Source: JBFEYJ01 sp041563315 (GTDB lineage Bacteria > Pseudomonadota > Gammaproteobacteria > Thiohalomonadales > Thiohalomonadaceae). Taken from it: a stretch of 23,473 nucleotides of DNA. Position numbers and translations under genes: made by a program. The stretch covers positions 1 through 23,473 of the forward strand of contig JBFFNE010000043.1 of assembly GCA_041563315.1 (NCBI GenBank), written 5' to 3'. The notes beneath the pieces are model-generated. The model did no database searches. It saw only the letters and a program-made list of their open reading frames with translations, and was not told the DNA's origin. Positions 20,934 to 23,473 of this stretch are shown piece by piece; the first letter of the stretch is position 1, and each line of letters starts with the position of its first letter.

Positions 20934-22579
20934 GTCGCAAGCTCTGGCATTTTCCTGGCGGCCTGCACCTGCCCGACCACAAAGCACTGTCCACCGGGCA
21001 GCCTTCGAGCCAGGCAGCCATACCCAAGCATCTGGTCATCCCGCTGCAGCAGCATATTGGCTCACCGGCCAAGCCGCAGGTAGCGGTCGGCGACACGGTC
21101 CTCAAGGGGCAGATGCTGGCCAAGCCGGAGGGCTATGTCAGCGCCCCGATCCACGCCAGCAGTTCCGGCACCGTGATAGCCATTGAAGAGCACCCGGTAC
21201 CGCATCCCTCAGGGCTTGCCGCCCCGTGTATCATTATCGAGACCGACGGTGACGACCGGTGGGTCGAATTGACACCCCACCCGGACTATCGCCAGCTTGA
21301 TCCCAGTGAGCTGCGCAATATTATTCGTGATGCGGGTATCGTGGGTCTTGGTGGTGCCGGATTTCCCGCCTTCATTAAGCTCAATCCCGGCTCACGCATG
21401 GCCGTCGACACCCTGATCCTCAACGGTGCTGAATGCGAGCCCTACATCACCTGTGATGACATGCTGATGCGGGAGCGGGCCAACGAGGTAATTGCCGGCG
21501 CACGCATCATGCGCCATGCGCTCCAGGCGAAGCAGTGTCTCATCGGCATTGAAGACAACAAGCCCGAAGCCCTGACGGCGATTCGCGATGCCCTCGAGCG
21601 CCTCGGCGAAAAAACCATTGAGGCTGTGCAGGTGCCAACCCGCTACCCCACCGGTGGTGAGAAGCAGCTGATCAAGGTCCTGACCGGCAAAGAGGTACCT
21701 TCCCAGGGACTACCCATCGACATCGGTATCGTCTGTCATAACGTTGCCACTGCAGCCAGCGTCTACCGCGCGGTGGAGCGGGGCGAGCCATTGCTCAGCC
21801 GACTGGTCACCATTACCGGCCACGGTGCCGCGCAGCCGCAAAATCTGGAGGTTCTGGTTGGCACCCCGATGGCCGCACTCCTTGAACAGGCCGGGGGAAC
21901 ACGCTCCGAATCCTACAAACTGGTGATGGGTGGTCCGATGATGGGCTTTGAACTGCAGAGCACACAGCTGCCGGTGATCAAGACCACCAACTGCCTGTTG
22001 CTGGCTACCGCAGAGGATGCCCCGGAGCGTGGCCCGGTACGCGCCTGTATCCGCTGCGGTGAGTGCGCCAAGGTCTGTCCCGCCCTGTTGTTACCGCAAC
22101 AGATCTACTGGTACGCGCGGGCCAAGGATTTCGACAAGGCACAAGACTATGACCTGTTCGACTGCATCGAATGTGGCTGCTGCGCCTATGTTTGCCCTTC
22201 AAACCTGCCCCTGGTTCAGTATTACCGCTTTGCCAAGACCGAGATTTGGGCGCAGGAGCGGGAGAAAAAGGCTGCCGACAGGGCGCGCGAACGCCACGAA
22301 TTCCGCATTTTCCGTCAGGAGCGGGAGAAGCAGGAGCGGGCTGCACGCCACAAGGCCAAGGCCAAGGCGGTGAAAAAAGAGGGCGACGAGGATACCAAAA
22401 AAGAGGCGATCAAAGCGGCTATGGAGCGTGCCAAGGCCAAACGGGAGGCCGCCGGTGCAGAACCCAGGAATACGGAAAACCTGACCGCCGCACAGCAACA
22501 ACAGATTGCAGAGGCTGAAGAGCGGCGCAAGGGTATGGCGGAGCTGAACTCCACCGATGAAGAAGCGAACAAGGAGTAG
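20930..22579 (+). CDS. rsxC: Rsx/Rnf electron transport complex subunit C
   Basis: The 549-aa peripheral subunit binds NADH and FMN and carries two [4Fe-4S] clusters. The FMN/NADH fold includes GLGGAGFPAFIKLNPG and LILNGAECEPYITCDD. The clusters are at CIRCGECAKVCP and CIECGCCAYVCP. After about residue 440 comes an Ala/Lys/Glu/Arg-rich, helical low-complexity tail of about 110 residues. Such tails are usual in gammaproteobacterial RnfC and vary in length. I chose the ATG at 20930 because AAGGAGG lies 7 nt upstream and it overlaps the rsxB stop. The frame stays open further upstream but would cover rsxB. Confidence 0.96.
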   Translation: MSRKLWHFPGGLHLPDHKALSTGQPSSQAAIPKHLVIPLQQHIGSPAKPQVAVGDTVLKGQMLAKPEGYVSAPIHASSSGTVIAIEEHPVPHPSGLAAPCIIIETDGDDRWVELTPHPDYRQLDPSELRNIIRDAGIVGLGGAGFPAFIKLNPGSRMAVDTLILNGAECEPYITCDDMLMRERANEVIAGARIMRHALQAKQCLIGIEDNKPEALTAIRDALERLGEKTIEAVQVPTRYPTGGEKQLIKVLTGKEVPSQGLPIDIGIVCHNVATAASVYRAVERGEPLLSRLVTITGHGAAQPQNLEVLVGTPMAALLEQAGGTRSESYKLVMGGPMMGFELQSTQLPVIKTTNCLLLATAEDAPERGPVRACIRCGECAKVCPALLLPQQIYWYARAKDFDKAQDYDLFDCIECGCCAYVCPSNLPLVQYYRFAKTEIWAQEREKKAADRARERHEFRIFRQEREKQERAARHKAKAKAVKKEGDEDTKKEAIKAAMERAKAKREAAGAEPRNTENLTAAQQQQIAEAEERRKGMAELNSTDEEANKE

Positions 22580-22582
22580 AGC

Positions 22583-23473
22583 ATGAGCGCCATCTTACCC
22601 AGCTCCCCCCATATGCACGGCCCTCTTGCCGTCAACAAGGTTATGCATCAGGTCAGCCTTGCCCTGATACCGGCGCTTCTCGCCTACACCTGGTTGTTTG
22701 GCTGGGGGGTATTGCTGAATGTCCTGATCGCCGCCGTTGTGGCGCTGGCCAGCGAGGCTCTGGTTCTGAAACTCAGAGACCGCCCTGTGACCGCCACCCT
22801 GGCCGACGGCAGTGCCCTGGTCACTGCCCTGCTGCTGGCCATTGCCCTGCCGCCACTGGCTCCCTGGTGGCTGACCACACTCGGTGTGGCCTTTGCCATT
22901 ATTCTGGCCAAACAGCTCTATGGCGGACTGGGATTCAACCCCTTTAATCCGGCAATGATCGGTTATGTGGTGCTACTGATCTCCTTCCCGCTGGAGATGA
23001 CCAGCTGGCTGGCGCCAGGGGAACTGCGTGAGGGAAGCCTGAGCCTTGCCGGTGCCGTCAGCTACGTCTTTTCCGGCAGCCTTCCCGGAGTGGCGGGCCT
23101 GGACAGCCTGACCATGGCCACCCCGCTGGATACGATGAAGACCCAGCTAGGGCTAGAGCTTACCCTTGAGGAGATCACCACCGCTTCGGTGTTCGGTTTC
23201 CTGGGCGGCGCGGGCTGGGAGGTGGTCAACGGCCTGATCCTGCTCGGCGGACTTTTCCTGCTATTGCGGCGCATCATCAGCTGGCATGTGCCAGTGGCGA
23301 TGCTCGGCAGCCTGTTTCTGATCGCCGGAATCTTCCACCTGGTCAATCCGGATCACTACGCCGGCCCCCTGTTTCACCTTTTCAGCGGGGGCGCCATGCT
23401 CGGTGCTTTCTTCATCGCCACCGACCCGATAAGTGGCGCGACCAGCGATAAAGGCCGACTCTGGTTTGGTGCC
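22583..23473 (+). CDS. rsxD: Rsx/Rnf electron transport complex subunit D (partial)
   Basis: The first 297 codons are present and the gene runs off the right edge of the window. This inner-membrane subunit is homologous to NqrB and RnfD. It carries a covalent FMN on the threonine of the segment DSLTMATPLDTMKT (Thr180, matching Thr187 of E. coli RsxD). Other conserved text is GGLGFNPFNPAMIGYVV and FIATDPISGATSDKGR. AAGGAG lies 6 nt before the ATG, and only 3 bp separate it from rsxC. rsxG and rsxE are expected beyond the window. Confidence 0.95.
   Translation, partial: MSAILPSSPHMHGPLAVNKVMHQVSLALIPALLAYTWLFGWGVLLNVLIAAVVALASEALVLKLRDRPVTATLADGSALVTALLLAIALPPLAPWWLTTLGVAFAIILAKQLYGGLGFNPFNPAMIGYVVLLISFPLEMTSWLAPGELREGSLSLAGAVSYVFSGSLPGVAGLDSLTMATPLDTMKTQLGLELTLEEITTASVFGFLGGAGWEVVNGLILLGGLFLLLRRIISWHVPVAMLGSLFLIAGIFHLVNPDHYAGPLFHLFSGGAMLGAFFIATDPISGATSDKGRLWFGA

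Overview
The window looks like a chromosomal segment of a sulfur-oxidising gammaproteobacterium, probably of the Chromatiales/Ectothiorhodospirales type. The grounds are gene content and order: tusA-dsrE2 divergent from a BepA-like protease, a soxXYZA operon, an mrp(apbC)/metG divergent pair, and metG followed by rsxABCD. The genus cannot be fixed from the sequence alone. No rRNA, tRNA, CRISPR array or intact mobile element was found.

Layout. (1) 1-240: a non-coding repeat-like element made of many small perfect hairpins. (2) 314-1234: dsrE2 and tusA on the minus strand (cytoplasmic sulfur trafficking), with a terminator and a good promoter. (3) 1502-2974: a periplasmic M48 metalloprotease with TPRs. 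(4) 3052-5474: the sox operon. A palindrome, a 21-codon leader ORF and a Fur-box-like site precede soxX, soxY, soxZ and a mono-haem type soxA, and a strong terminator closes it. soxB and soxCD are not in the window, so the visible set would be the thiosulfate-binding/oxidising core; SoxB must be elsewhere if the pathway works. (5) 5530-7572: an SLC13-type permease with two RCK_C domains, in its own transcription unit. (6) 7543-8000: the eroded remnant of an IS4-like transposase and a degenerate intergenic repeat. (7) 8004-15207: an envelope block. A three-gene minus-strand operon encodes a GT39/ArnT-like transferase, a PAP2 phosphatase fused to a flippase-like membrane domain, and a GT9 transferase. 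Divergent from it is a secreted DUF3108 protein, which runs convergently into an LTA-synthase-type sulfatase-fold enzyme. (8) 15409-19526: dcd and mrp on the minus strand, with a 32-bp-arm inverted repeat between them, and metG divergent from mrp. (9) 19562-19614: a REP-like hairpin. (10) 19807-end: rsxA, rsxB, rsxC and a truncated rsxD, overlapping or tightly spaced, encoding an Rnf/Rsx electron-transport complex.

How the parts may work together: periplasmic SoxXA and SoxYZ conjugate and oxidise thiosulfate, while TusA and DsrE2 carry persulfide sulfur in the cytoplasm. The SLC13 permease next door is a candidate sulfur-oxyanion transporter, but only by position. Mrp (Fe-S carrier) and Rsx (Fe-S/flavin complex) sit close together. 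The most unusual features are the multi-hairpin element at the left edge, the leader ORF/Fur-like/palindrome arrangement ahead of soxX, and the GT39/PAP2-flippase/GT9 block.
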